DNA of 64,000 nt from Acinetobacter marinus (GTDB lineage Bacteria > Pseudomonadota > Gammaproteobacteria > Pseudomonadales > Moraxellaceae): positions 431,359 to 495,358 of the forward strand of contig NZ_FMYK01000003.1 in NCBI RefSeq assembly GCF_900096915.1, in the 5' to 3' direction. Shown here in pieces: positions 16,533 through 26,156 of the stretch (positions are counted from its first letter, which is position 1; each line of letters starts with the position of its first letter). The notes beneath the pieces were generated by a model that was not told the origin of the DNA, made no database searches, and saw nothing but the letters and a program-made list of their open reading frames with translations. The position numbers and the translations under genes are program-made.

Positions 16533-17348
16533 ATGACGCAGGAATCAATGCAAAACACACTGGAACATCAAGTCGTGTGGATTACAGGCGCAAGTTCAGG
16601 GATTGGTGAGGCATTGGCGACGGTTTTTGCCAATCTGGGTGCCAAAGTAGTGCTCTCTGCTCGCCGAAAAGATGAGTTAGAGCGTGTCCGTTCACAGCTC
16701 AATCAACCTGAGCGTCATGTATGTATTGCCTTTGATGTGACGCAAGCCGATCAAGCCCAGCAGGCGCTAGAAGAAGTGATTGCCAAATGCCAACGTATTG
16801 ATTTCTTGATTAATAATGCAGGACTGAGTCAACGTGCATTGATTGCAGACACCTTGATGGATACCGAACGACGCATCATGGACATCGACTATTTTGCGCA
16901 GATTCATCTGACCAAATTGGCATTGCCTTATTTTGTGCAACAGGGCGCTGGTCATGTGGTATTTATTTCCAGCGTGGCAGGTTTGCTTGGCACACAATAT
17001 CGTGCCAGTTATTCAGCGGCAAAAGGCGCCATTCATATGTGGGCGAATAGCTTACGTGCTGAATATGCTGAAAAAGGGCTGAGTGTATCGGTGGTATTCC
17101 CAGGTTTTGTCAAAACTAATGTGTCGTTTAATGCACTCAACGGTGCAGGGCAAGCGCAAGCACATCAAGATGACGCCATTGAAAACGGTTTGGAAGCGGA
17201 TGATTTTGCGCAAAAAGTGGTCAAAGCCTTGCTGGGTAATCAAGAATACATCGTTGTCGGTGGGCTTAAAGAAAAGCTCGGCGTGGCAATTTCACGAATC
17301 TCACCAAAGCTCATGTATAAAATGATCCGAAAAAGCAAAGTTAAATAA
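16533..17348 (+). CDS. Short-chain dehydrogenase/reductase (DHRS7B-like)
   Basis: A 271-residue classical SDR. The Rossmann dinucleotide motif TGASSGIG is at residues 19-26, NNAG near 93, catalytic Ser in FISSVAG near 147, and the Tyr-x3-Lys pair in SYSAAKG near 160. It would oxidise or reduce a carbonyl or alcohol substrate with NAD(P)(H) in the cytoplasm; the substrate is not evident. AAAAAGGAAAAAGC precedes the ATG. A basic C-terminus (KMIRKSKVK) is notable and resembles membrane-associated relatives. It converges on cca. Confidence 0.9.
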   Translation: MTQESMQNTLEHQVVWITGASSGIGEALATVFANLGAKVVLSARRKDELERVRSQLNQPERHVCIAFDVTQADQAQQALEEVIAKCQRIDFLINNAGLSQRALIADTLMDTERRIMDIDYFAQIHLTKLALPYFVQQGAGHVVFISSVAGLLGTQYRASYSAAKGAIHMWANSLRAEYAEKGLSVSVVFPGFVKTNVSFNALNGAGQAQAHQDDAIENGLEADDFAQKVVKALLGNQEYIVVGGLKEKLGVAISRISPKLMYKMIRKSKVK

Positions 17349-17415
17349 AAGCCTCCTTCTTTTTAAGGCGAGGCTGGCAGAGATTTTTGAAAATCTATTC
17401 GGCGTTTTGCGGTAC

Positions 17416-18627
17416 TTATTTCATAAAATCGGCGATTATTTTCGTCCGTTCACGATCTAAATGTTCTGCAATGGCTTTGCCTTGTAAGCCTTGAGGAATC
17501 TCAATTTTAATACTCACAATATGCTTTGCTAAGTCCATCAGCACCTCAGCTTGCGGATACGGTTTATCCTCAAAATGTAAGCGACCTCGTGCATCACACA
17601 AACACGCCTGTGCAAAGTAGACCACTTGCTCGGGTTTGCGGAAGGCATCGAGGCTTTTTAAGAGTTTTAAAATGGTTGATGCTTTGAGCTGAAACAGTTG
17701 ATGACAGAGCAAATGATATTCACACACTTTCAGTGCCAATTGCTGAAAATCACTCGGGACTTTTAAGCGTTGACAGAGGGTTTTGACAGGTTCAATACCT
17801 CGTTGTTCATGTTGAATATGTCTTGGCAAGACATCGGCAGGTGTCAGAGCTTTGCCTAAGTCATGGCACAGTACCGCATAGCGAACGATGGTTGGGAAAT
17901 TGTGTTTACAGGCTTGTTGTAATGACATTAGCGTATGCACACCACAGTCGATTTCTGGATGATATTCAGCACGTTGCGGTACACCAAATAGTGCATCGAC
18001 TTCAGGGAAACATTGTTTTAACGCTGTACATTCACGAAGTACAGAAAAATACACGTCAGCATGATCATCGGCAAGCGCACGAACGGTTTCTTTCCAGATC
18101 CGCTCTGCCGAAAGGTGTGCCAACTCACCCGATTGACTAATCGCTTGCATCAGTTGCATGGTTTCAGGGGCAATTTGAAAGCCATAACTATGATAACGTG
18201 CGCAAAAACGTGCCACACGTAAAACCCGCAGTGGATCTTCGATAAAGGCATCGGATACATGGCGTAGCACTCGATGTTCTAAATCCGCTTGCCCACCAAA
18301 TGGATCAGTAATATTGCCTGCTTCATCCATCGCCATCGCATTGATGGTTAAGTCACGACGAGATAAATCTTGTTCAAGAGTCACTTCAGGTGAGGTATAA
18401 AAATCAAAGCCTTGGTAGCCATGTCCATTTTTTCGCTCAGTACGGGCGAGGGCATATTCTTCTTTGGTTTCGGGGTGCAAAAATACGGGAAAGTCTTTAC
18501 CCACTTGTTGATAGCCCAGTGCAATCAATTGTACGGGTGTTGCGCCGACCACGACATAATCACGCTCGAGCACTTCACGACCAAGCAGTTGATCTCGCAC
18601 TGCGCCGCCCACCAAGTAGATTTTCAT
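17416..18627 (-). CDS. cca: Multifunctional CCA tRNA nucleotidyltransferase
   Basis: Adds or repairs the 3'-CCA of tRNAs. The 403-residue protein has the class II nucleotidyltransferase head, LVGGAVRDQLLGR (residues 4-16) with the ERDYVVVG metal-binding Asp pair and RRDLTINAMA near 110. It also has a C-terminal HD phosphohydrolase domain (GVHTLMSLQQA, CHDLGKALTP around residues 225-260), as in the E. coli enzyme. The starting ATG at 18627 gives the canonical MKIYLVGG N-terminus. Cytoplasmic; transcribed toward the SDR gene. Confidence 0.96.
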   Translation of the reverse strand: MKIYLVGGAVRDQLLGREVLERDYVVVGATPVQLIALGYQQVGKDFPVFLHPETKEEYALARTERKNGHGYQGFDFYTSPEVTLEQDLSRRDLTINAMAMDEAGNITDPFGGQADLEHRVLRHVSDAFIEDPLRVLRVARFCARYHSYGFQIAPETMQLMQAISQSGELAHLSAERIWKETVRALADDHADVYFSVLRECTALKQCFPEVDALFGVPQRAEYHPEIDCGVHTLMSLQQACKHNFPTIVRYAVLCHDLGKALTPADVLPRHIQHEQRGIEPVKTLCQRLKVPSDFQQLALKVCEYHLLCHQLFQLKASTILKLLKSLDAFRKPEQVVYFAQACLCDARGRLHFEDKPYPQAEVLMDLAKHIVSIKIEIPQGLQGKAIAEHLDRERTKIIADFMK

Positions 18628-18727
18628 AACACGGATTCAATAAAATTGTTCAATGGACAATGATAATACGAAATACCTTGAATTTAAAATCGAAGCAAAA
18701 TAAGAACACATACAAAGTTTAAAAAAG

Positions 18728-18762
18728 AAAAAGCCTCTAACAATCATTATTAAAGGCTTTTT
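18728..18762 (-). terminator. Intrinsic terminator of maeB
   Basis: Complementary AAAAAGCCT (18728-18736) and AGGCTTTTT (18754-18762) frame a 17-base loop. It lies about 50 bases downstream of the maeB stop codon and has a U tract when read on the minus strand. Confidence 0.75.
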
Positions 18763-18813
18763 GCTGTTTCCGACATCGTTCTAAATATGCATTTAAAACG
18801 ATGTGAAAATTAA

Positions 18814-21093
18814 TTAAGACTGTACTTTTTCATGCTCTTGAATTTCAGCAACAGTTAGCGCTGTCATATTCACCACACGACGGGTCGTCGTCGTTGGTGT
18901 CAAGATATGGACAGGCTTTGCGGCACCGAGCAGGATTGGTCCAATGGTGACATTGTTACCAACAGTAGATTTGAGCAAGTTAAATGAAATGTTTGCTGCA
19001 TCGAGATTCGGCATAATCAACAAGTTGGCTGAACCCTTGAAACGTGAATTTGGGAATGCCCATTCACGAATGGTTTCATCCATTGCTGCATCACCATGCA
19101 TTTCACCTTCGACTTCAAGCTCAGGCGCAGTCTCACTCAAGATACGATAGACTTCACGCATTTTTTGTGCGCTTGGATCGAGTGCGTCGCTTCCAAAGCT
19201 CGAATGTGAAAGTAACGCAATACGTGGCGTAATCCCAAAACGACGTACTTCAGCCGCCGCTAAAATGGTCATTTCGGCAAGTTGTTCAGCGGTTGGATCA
19301 GTATTGACATAAGTATCAGCAATAAATAAATTGCGATCTTCAAGCATCAGCGCATTCAAGGTAAAGAACGTCTCCTGACCTTTTTTGATGCCGATAACAT
19401 TTTTGACAAATTCCAAATGCACATCATAGCCAGAATAAGTACCGCAGAGCATGCCATCGGCTTTGCCAAACTTCACTAACATCGCCGCAATCAAGGTTGA
19501 GCGACGACGTGCTTCACGCTGTGCAAACTCAACCGTTGTACCACTGCGCTTCATTGAATTGTAATAGTCTTTCCAAAATTCGTCGTAATACGGATTTTGT
19601 TCTTGATCGACAATTTCAATATTTTCGCCATGTGCGAGTCGCAGGCCCAGCTTACGAATATTTTCTTCAATGACCTTGGTGCGACCAACAAGAACAGGGA
19701 ACGCCAAACCTTCATCAATGGCAATCTGCGCACCACGAAGCACACGTAAATCTTCACCTTCGGCATAGGCAATGCGTTTTGGTGCAGATTTCGCTTTGGC
19801 AAAAATCGGCTTCATGATGAATGCAGAGTTATAGACAAACTCAGATAGGCGTTGATGATAGACCGCAAAGTCTTCAATCGGGCGAGTTGCCACACCAGAT
19901 TCCATTGCTGCCCGTGCAACAGCAGGTGCAATCTCAAGAATCAAGCGTTGATCAAGTGGACGTGGAATCAAATAATCACGACCAAAACTGCCAGATTTTT
20001 CGCCATAAGACGCTGCATCTGCTTCCACGTGCGCCATGCGAGCAATTGCATGTACACAAGCAATCTTCATTTCTTCATTAATAGTTGTGGCACCAACGTC
20101 CAAGGCACCACGGAAAATGTACGGGAAGCACAGCGCATTATTGACTTGGTTTGGATAATCCGAACGGCCCGTCGCCATGATCGCATCAGGACGAACTTCA
20201 TGCGCATGTTCAGGTAGAATCTCTGGATCAGGATTGGCAAGGGCAAAGATGATCGGATCTTTTGCCATCTCTTTGACCATTTCTTTGGTCAAAATCCCCG
20301 CAGCAGAAAGTCCTAAGAACATATCCGCACCAGCAATCACTTCATGCAGTTTTGTTTCAGGAATGTCTTGGACATAACGCATTTTCGACTCGTCCAAACC
20401 TTGACGAGATGTAGTTAGCAAACCACGAGAGTCGGCAACGATAATGTTTTCTTTGCGTGCACCCAAAGCGCAGAGTAAATCTAAGCAAGACAGTGCAGCA
20501 GCGCCTGCACCTGAGGCAACGATTTTAATCTCTTCGATTTTCTTATCGACCAATTGGAGTGCATTTAAAAGCGCTGAACCGACGATAATACTGGTACCGT
20601 GTTGGTCATCGTGGAATACAGGAATGTTCATGCGTTCACGAAGTTTTTGCTCAATATAGAAGCATTCTGGTGCTTTAATATCTTCGAGGTTAATCCCGCC
20701 AAAAGTCGGTTCTAATGCGGCAACAATATCAACAATTTTGTCAGGATCATTTTCAGCAATTTCAATATCAAAAACATCAACACCAGCGAATTTTTTAAAG
20801 AGGACGCCTTTACCTTCCATCACAGGTTTTGAGGCGAGTGGTCCGATATTACCCAGTCCAAGTACCGCAGTACCATTACTGACCACAGCGACCAAGTTAC
20901 CACGTGCGGTGTACAGCGCCGCTGTCGATGGATCACGTTCGATCTCTAAACAAGGTGCGGCAACACCTGGGGAGTAGGCGAGAGCAAGGTCACGTTGATT
21001 GACCAGTTGTTTGCTTGGCGTGACGCTAATTTTACCTGGGCGTGGAAATTCGTGATAATACAAGGCAGCTTGCTTTAATGCTTGTTCGTCCAT
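18814..21093 (-). CDS. maeB: NADP-dependent malic enzyme, MaeB type
   Basis: Converts malate to pyruvate and CO2 with NADP, feeding NADPH and gluconeogenic or acetyl-CoA pathways. The 759-residue protein is the long bacterial type: an N-terminal malic domain (YSPGVAAPCLEI near 40, VFHDDQHGTSI near 160), an NAD-binding domain (VASGAGAAALSCLDLL near 195), and a C-terminal phosphotransacetylase-like domain from about residue 430 (KRIAYAEGEDLRVLRGAQIA) that is usually regulatory, binding acetyl-CoA. ATG 21093 gives MDEQALKQAALYYHEFPRPGK, the usual N-terminus. Confidence 0.96.
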   Translation of the reverse strand: MDEQALKQAALYYHEFPRPGKISVTPSKQLVNQRDLALAYSPGVAAPCLEIERDPSTAALYTARGNLVAVVSNGTAVLGLGNIGPLASKPVMEGKGVLFKKFAGVDVFDIEIAENDPDKIVDIVAALEPTFGGINLEDIKAPECFYIEQKLRERMNIPVFHDDQHGTSIIVGSALLNALQLVDKKIEEIKIVASGAGAAALSCLDLLCALGARKENIIVADSRGLLTTSRQGLDESKMRYVQDIPETKLHEVIAGADMFLGLSAAGILTKEMVKEMAKDPIIFALANPDPEILPEHAHEVRPDAIMATGRSDYPNQVNNALCFPYIFRGALDVGATTINEEMKIACVHAIARMAHVEADAASYGEKSGSFGRDYLIPRPLDQRLILEIAPAVARAAMESGVATRPIEDFAVYHQRLSEFVYNSAFIMKPIFAKAKSAPKRIAYAEGEDLRVLRGAQIAIDEGLAFPVLVGRTKVIEENIRKLGLRLAHGENIEIVDQEQNPYYDEFWKDYYNSMKRSGTTVEFAQREARRRSTLIAAMLVKFGKADGMLCGTYSGYDVHLEFVKNVIGIKKGQETFFTLNALMLEDRNLFIADTYVNTDPTAEQLAEMTILAAAEVRRFGITPRIALLSHSSFGSDALDPSAQKMREVYRILSETAPELEVEGEMHGDAAMDETIREWAFPNSRFKGSANLLIMPNLDAANISFNLLKSTVGNNVTIGPILLGAAKPVHILTPTTTTRRVVNMTALTVAEIQEHEKVQS

Positions 21094-21355
21094 TTTACTC
21101 TCTGTACAGTTTACCTATTTGGGAAAATACCGCATCTTCCCATCTTTCTCGATTTCAGTGTGCTGAATAATTTACGGTCATTACTATAGCATTATCTCAT
21201 GACAGACAATAGACATAAGCGCTCAATATTTTTATGGATACACTTGTCTAACATTCATGTAACATCGTGCTGTAACACAGTATTTTATCTCGTTGACCAC
21301 GATCCCTTTGCTAAGGATTGATCGCTATCAGACAGCGCTAGAACGTGCGCTTAAT

Positions 21356-24247
21356 TTATATTCGGTGTGCGTTTTGATCGAGTCGTTTAATTTCTAAAAA
21401 CTCGGTCGCTAAGTCTGACGGCATCGGTTTGGCAATCAAAAAGCCTTGCAAAAAGTCACAACCTTCGGCGGTTAAAAAGTCATATTGTGCTTGGGTTTGT
21501 ACCCCTTCAGCCACCACTTGTTTGTCCATGGCTTTTGCCATCGCAATAATCGCCCGCACGATAGCATCTTGATTGGCTTGACCAATCTTACTGACAAAGC
21601 TCCGATCAATCTTAATAATATCAAAGCTATACATACCAAGATAAGCAAGCGATGAATAACCCGTACCAAAATCATCCAAGGCAATTTTAATATTGCGTTT
21701 GTGGAAATCTGAAAGCACTTCACGCACTTCGGAGATATTTTCCATCAGCGATGTTTCGGTAATTTCAAGCTCTAATTGATGCGATTGAATTCCACTTTTT
21801 TTAATGATTTCATCAACCTCCGTCACCAGATGTCCACGTTGGATTTGCTGCACAACGATATTGACTGAGACACAAATATCGGCAAAGCCCATATTTTCCC
21901 AAGCCTTGATTTGCGAGCAGGTTTGCTCGAGCACGATGCGCCCAATGTCGGTGATCAAGCTGGTTTCTTCAGCCAGTGGGATAAATTGCGCTGGCGGAAT
22001 CACGCCACGCTCTGGATGATTCCAGCGCACCAAGGCTTCAAAGCCGTGAACGGTTTGCGAATGTGCATTAATTTTTGGTTGGTAATAAACGGATAATTCT
22101 TGATGCGTGATCGCTCGGCGAATCTCAGCTTCGAGATTGATACGGGCAGCAGTCGAAAGGCGATTTTCATTATGATAAATGCGCAGTGTATTACCACCGA
22201 TACGTTTCGCCTCGAGTAAGGCTTGTTCGGCATAGTTGTTTAAACTATCCATCTGCCGACCGTGCTCAGGATAGAGCGCAACACCGATCGAGACATTCAG
22301 CATCAACTCTTTGTTTTGAATATGAAAAGGTGCTTCAAATGACTCTAATACTTTTTTACAACTGTCTTTGATTTCTTCAATATCTTCCTTAATTTCCAAA
22401 ATCATCGCAAAATCATCAGCATTTAAGCGAGCAATCACCACGGCATCAGGGTTATTTCGACGCAAACGATTGGCAACTTTCTTCAATAATTCGTCGCCAC
22501 CATGATGGCTGAGATATTCATTATGATAACGGAAACGATCGAGATTAATACGAATCACCGCAAAGCGATTGAGTAACTTTGGAGACTCTGTTAAATAGCT
22601 ATGAATTAGATTGTTAAAATAAGTACGGTTTGGTAAATCCGTCAAAGTATCATAGGTTTCTAGATAGGATAATCGTTTTTCTGAGGCCTTACGTTCCGTT
22701 AAATCGGTGACGATTCCAATATATTGTGTGATTTTATCGTGATTATCGCGAATGCCATTAATATGCATCCACAGTGGAATTTCTCGACCTGATTGAAGTT
22801 CCTCGACGATTTCACCTTCAAACTCCCCAGTGCTCATAAGTTGTCTTAAAATCGTTAAATTTAAACGCTGGGAATCAATATTTGAGCTTTTTAAAATATC
22901 GAAGACGTGGCGCCCAATAATCTGATCCTCGGTCGATTCAATGAGATTTAAATAATAAGGATTGACATCGACATAGTTTAACTTGTCATCTAATACAAAA
23001 ATACCTTGTGCTGCTTTTTTAAATACACTGGCGGAAAGTTTTAAACTCTCTTCAGCTTTCTTTTCATTATTAATATTACGGCGGATACCGACCATGCGTA
23101 GTGGTTTTTTGGTCACAGGATCACGCTGTGTGACGCTCCCCAAATCATGTACCCAAATCCAGCGTTCAGTCGGATGGTAGACACGGAAAGTCGCTTCATA
23201 ACGCTCATCTAAGCCACGCAAATGACGGCGCATTTGCGTTTTGACATGATCAATATCCTCACCATGAATGAAGTCATTGAGATGCGTTAGATAATGAGTC
23301 ATATTCTTGATATTATAACCAAAAATCTGCGGGAAATTACTGGTTTCGATTTGACGATGGGCAATATCCCAATCCCAAGAGGCAATCCCAGCAGTTTCAT
23401 GCGCCATCTCTAAATTCTGATGGGAACGCTCAAGTTTGGCGTGGATACTTTCAATATCGGAAGTCCGTTGTTTTACTTTTTGTTCGAGTAACACATTATT
23501 GGTTTCGAGTTCCTCACGAATGTTGATCGCCATCTGCTTTTCGGCGCTGAGCTCAGTATTGAGCAGATCAATTTCAGTGGTTTTTAAAGTGTTGTCGGTA
23601 TCCAAGCGCTGATTATTGACCACCAGTACATAATAGTCCGAGCGACGACGATAAACCATCAAGCCAAGAATAACTAAACAGATACCGTATAGTGCAAAGC
23701 TGGCGAAATCAATGACGGTAAACTGCTGTGTAATGGTAATTTCGTTCAGGCTGAGCAGAGAAATCAAACTTGGGACAAAAAACGCTAAAAATACATAATA
23801 ATAATGAGTAAGCAATACCAGTGATGCCACATGTAGAATTAATACGGTTGACAAAACTAAAGTCAACATCTCAATATGCGTATGATCTGCATTAAATTCT
23901 AAATGATTACTGATGAAAGTCACACAAATCGCAAATAAAATTCCATTTAATAATGCACTGATCGATAGATAAGTCGGTACGGTACGAGGTTTGGATGGTG
24001 GCTCTAATAATAGTGATTGGTTAATTAATAAGGACACTAAAATGGTAATCGTAGTTAAAAATCCCCACAGCGTCGTGGTGACAGAAAAGCTATCAAAATT
24101 AATAATTAAATTGATGGTAAAAATCAGCAGGGTAAACGCAAGGAACAGATATTGAAAAGCACGATAATAATATAATGCCCGATAGCCTTTTAATTGTTCG
24201 GCATTTTGTGGAAGCTCAAAATTTCGACGTCTTTGCCTTCTGTCCAT
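21356..24247 (-). CDS. Membrane PAS-GGDEF-EAL protein, probable c-di-GMP phosphodiesterase
   Basis: A 963-residue inner-membrane signalling protein. About the first 230 residues hold six or seven hydrophobic helices. A coiled coil (LLNTELSAEKQMAINIREEL) follows, then two PAS/PAC modules, a GGDEF domain and an EAL domain. The diguanylate cyclase signature is degenerate (ARLNADDFAMI where GG[D/E]EF is expected), while the EAL domain keeps EALVRW, DDFGTGYSSLAYL and the late VAEGVQT. I therefore expect it to hydrolyse c-di-GMP, with the GGDEF module as a sensor. I chose ATG 24247 (MDRRQRRR), preceded by AGGAATG; a longer frame would start at 24298. Confidence 0.9.
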   Translation of the reverse strand: MDRRQRRRNFELPQNAEQLKGYRALYYYRAFQYLFLAFTLLIFTINLIINFDSFSVTTTLWGFLTTITILVSLLINQSLLLEPPSKPRTVPTYLSISALLNGILFAICVTFISNHLEFNADHTHIEMLTLVLSTVLILHVASLVLLTHYYYVFLAFFVPSLISLLSLNEITITQQFTVIDFASFALYGICLVILGLMVYRRRSDYYVLVVNNQRLDTDNTLKTTEIDLLNTELSAEKQMAINIREELETNNVLLEQKVKQRTSDIESIHAKLERSHQNLEMAHETAGIASWDWDIAHRQIETSNFPQIFGYNIKNMTHYLTHLNDFIHGEDIDHVKTQMRRHLRGLDERYEATFRVYHPTERWIWVHDLGSVTQRDPVTKKPLRMVGIRRNINNEKKAEESLKLSASVFKKAAQGIFVLDDKLNYVDVNPYYLNLIESTEDQIIGRHVFDILKSSNIDSQRLNLTILRQLMSTGEFEGEIVEELQSGREIPLWMHINGIRDNHDKITQYIGIVTDLTERKASEKRLSYLETYDTLTDLPNRTYFNNLIHSYLTESPKLLNRFAVIRINLDRFRYHNEYLSHHGGDELLKKVANRLRRNNPDAVVIARLNADDFAMILEIKEDIEEIKDSCKKVLESFEAPFHIQNKELMLNVSIGVALYPEHGRQMDSLNNYAEQALLEAKRIGGNTLRIYHNENRLSTAARINLEAEIRRAITHQELSVYYQPKINAHSQTVHGFEALVRWNHPERGVIPPAQFIPLAEETSLITDIGRIVLEQTCSQIKAWENMGFADICVSVNIVVQQIQRGHLVTEVDEIIKKSGIQSHQLELEITETSLMENISEVREVLSDFHKRNIKIALDDFGTGYSSLAYLGMYSFDIIKIDRSFVSKIGQANQDAIVRAIIAMAKAMDKQVVAEGVQTQAQYDFLTAEGCDFLQGFLIAKPMPSDLATEFLEIKRLDQNAHRI

Positions 24248-24441
24248 TTTTACATTACATTCCTGAAATGGCGAATACTCATGCGAGTAAGGCAGCAATC
24301 ATTAAATATTTAGACATATTAAAAAATAGTGGTTTTTCAGTAACTAACGCTAAAAAATGGCGTTGCAGAGTCATTAAAATTTACCCCATAAACTTACAAT
24401 CTCAGTGTGCTAAAAGCAAGTTTTTTTTGAAATTTTGTACA

Positions 24442-25158
24442 TTATTTACAATAAAGTTGGTTTATGACACTTAATGCCACGATTGGTGCTGTTTCTGTGC
24501 GCAAAACACGTTTTCCGATCGTCCATGGCTGAAACTGCTGTTGTTGTGCAAAATCAATCTCAGTTTGACTCAAACCACCTTCAGGGCCGACTAAAAGGGC
24601 TATAGACTCAGGTGCTTGGGTGCTAAACTGCAATGGCTCATCGGCAAGGGTCATGATGAGTTTAAGCTCGCTGTCAATGCTTTCAATCCACTCAGTTAGC
24701 GCTAACGGTGCAAGAGTTTTTGGCACGATATTTAAGCCACATTGTTCGCAGGCGGCGATGGCAACACCTTGCCAGTGCTCGATTTTCTTTTGGTCACGTT
24801 CATATTTAAGGCGCATTTCACAGCGTTCACTGGTGAGCAGTTGGATTTCCGAGACACCAAGCTCTGTGGCTTTTTGAATGGCATAATCCATGCGATCGCC
24901 TTTGCTCATCACTTGTCCGAGCGTGACTTTGACTGAGAGATTGCGATTTTCAGGATTGAACTCAAGCACTTGGATGCTTGCTGATTTTTTCTCAATTTGG
25001 GTAAGTTCAACTAAATACTCACCGCCCAAACCGTTAAAAAGTATTGCTTGATCCGTCACCTTCGCACGTAGCACACGCACCCAGTGGTGAAAAACCGTTT
25101 CGGATAATTGCACTTGTTCACCAACTGCAAGCGGGTGATCCATATAGAAACGGTTCAT
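24442..25158 (-). CDS. rsmE: 16S rRNA (uracil1498-N3)-methyltransferase
   Basis: RsmE methylates U1498 of 16S rRNA. The 238-residue protein is a SPOUT (trefoil-knot) methyltransferase with an N-terminal PUA-like RNA-binding part (MNRFYMDHPLAVGEQVQL) and the knot motifs ALLVGPEGGLSQTEIDFA (near residue 190) and LGKRVLRTETAP-type IGKRVLRTETAPIVAL. ATG 25158 gives the standard N-terminus; an upstream in-frame ATG at 25221 adds 21 residues without family support. It is transcribed in the same direction as metF, which ends 26 bases upstream at 25247 reading on the minus strand. Confidence 0.95.
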   Translation of the reverse strand: MNRFYMDHPLAVGEQVQLSETVFHHWVRVLRAKVTDQAILFNGLGGEYLVELTQIEKKSASIQVLEFNPENRNLSVKVTLGQVMSKGDRMDYAIQKATELGVSEIQLLTSERCEMRLKYERDQKKIEHWQGVAIAACEQCGLNIVPKTLAPLALTEWIESIDSELKLIMTLADEPLQFSTQAPESIALLVGPEGGLSQTEIDFAQQQQFQPWTIGKRVLRTETAPIVALSVINQLYCK

Positions 25159-25246
25159 ATTCACTCTCAACGATGCGATGTATTGTTTGAATGATTCAAT
25201 CAGCGCTGTGGCATGATTCAATCATTCATTTTTCACGAGTTCGGTC

Positions 25247-26083
25247 TTAGTTTAGACCCAGATCGACCACCAATTGGCGGGTAGGCTCGGTGTGGTTCAT
25301 GCTGTAAAAATGCAGACTAGGTGCACCACCTGAGATCAGGCGCTCACAGAGCTTGAATACCACCTCATGACCAAAGGCTTGAATGCTCTTGCTATCATCA
25401 CCATAAGCCGCCAACTGTTTGCGAATCCAGCGTGGAATATCCGCACCCGTACTGTCTGCGAAACGAATCAGACTGCTGGCATTGGTAATCGGCATGATCC
25501 CTGGTGCAATCGGAATATTGACACCTGCTTTCTCAACGCTATCACGAAAATAGAAATACGCATCAGGGTTAAAAAATAATTGGGTAATTGCCGCATCTGC
25601 GCCAGCATTGACTTTTTCCACGAAGCGTTTCACATCATTGTCAAAGTTATCCGCTTGCGGGTGCATCTCAGGATAGGCTGCCACTTCGATATGGAAATGG
25701 TCACCAGAATGCTCCCGAATAAAACGCACCAAATCTTGCGCATACGGTAGCTCACCCAATCCAACTTGACCAGAAGGTAAGTCGCCACGCAGTGCCACAA
25801 TACGATCAATGCCTTGCGATTTATAAATCTCAAGTAGCTCGGCAATACGTGCTTTGTCATCGCCGATACATGATAAGTGCGGGGCAACGGGTGTGCCTTT
25901 GCCATTGAAATCAGCAATTGCTGCTAACGTGCGTTCGCGGGTCGAGCCACCAGCCCCATAGGTAATGGAAAAGAATTCTGGGTTTAATAGTTGTAACTCT
26001 TGATGCACGATTCTGAGTTTTTCAGCGCCCGCATCGGTTTTGGTTGGGAAGAATTCAAAAGAAATCGGTGTACGTTTTGACAT
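25247..26083 (-). CDS. metF: Methylenetetrahydrofolate reductase
   Basis: Reduces 5,10-methylene-THF to 5-methyl-THF, the methyl donor for methionine synthesis. The 278-residue protein is a FAD-binding TIM barrel with the N-terminal FEFFPTKTDAG (catalytic Glu), FFSITYGAGGSTRE near 37, ALRGDLP near 98 and a C-terminal LHFYSMNHTEPTRQLV. It lies 73 bases downstream of ahcY on the same strand, with an inverted repeat in the gap, so it probably belongs to the ahcY transcript and shares its riboswitch control. Confidence 0.95.
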   Translation of the reverse strand: MSKRTPISFEFFPTKTDAGAEKLRIVHQELQLLNPEFFSITYGAGGSTRERTLAAIADFNGKGTPVAPHLSCIGDDKARIAELLEIYKSQGIDRIVALRGDLPSGQVGLGELPYAQDLVRFIREHSGDHFHIEVAAYPEMHPQADNFDNDVKRFVEKVNAGADAAITQLFFNPDAYFYFRDSVEKAGVNIPIAPGIMPITNASSLIRFADSTGADIPRWIRKQLAAYGDDSKSIQAFGHEVVFKLCERLISGGAPSLHFYSMNHTEPTRQLVVDLGLN

Positions 26084-26110
26084 GTTGATATCCTAATTTA
26101 TAAATACTGA

Positions 26111-26148
26111 ACTCACCCTCTCCCTCAGAGAGAGGGATGGGGTGAGGG
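26111..26148. repeat. Inverted repeat of the CCCTCACCC...CTCTCCC type between ahcY and metF
   Basis: CTCACCCTCTCCCTC and, after AGAG, AGGGATGGGGTGAG are near-complementary and would form a strong hairpin. Sequences of this composition are scattered repeats in many proteobacterial genomes. Here it sits in the only gap of the ahcY-metF pair and could attenuate transcription into metF. Confidence 0.6.
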
Positions 26149-26156
26149 AAATCCGA

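Noticed and set aside
17349..17415. Terminator between the SDR gene and cca
   Set aside because: GCCTC...GAGGC can pair but with a bulge and no convincing T tract on either strand, so it was not listed as a feature.
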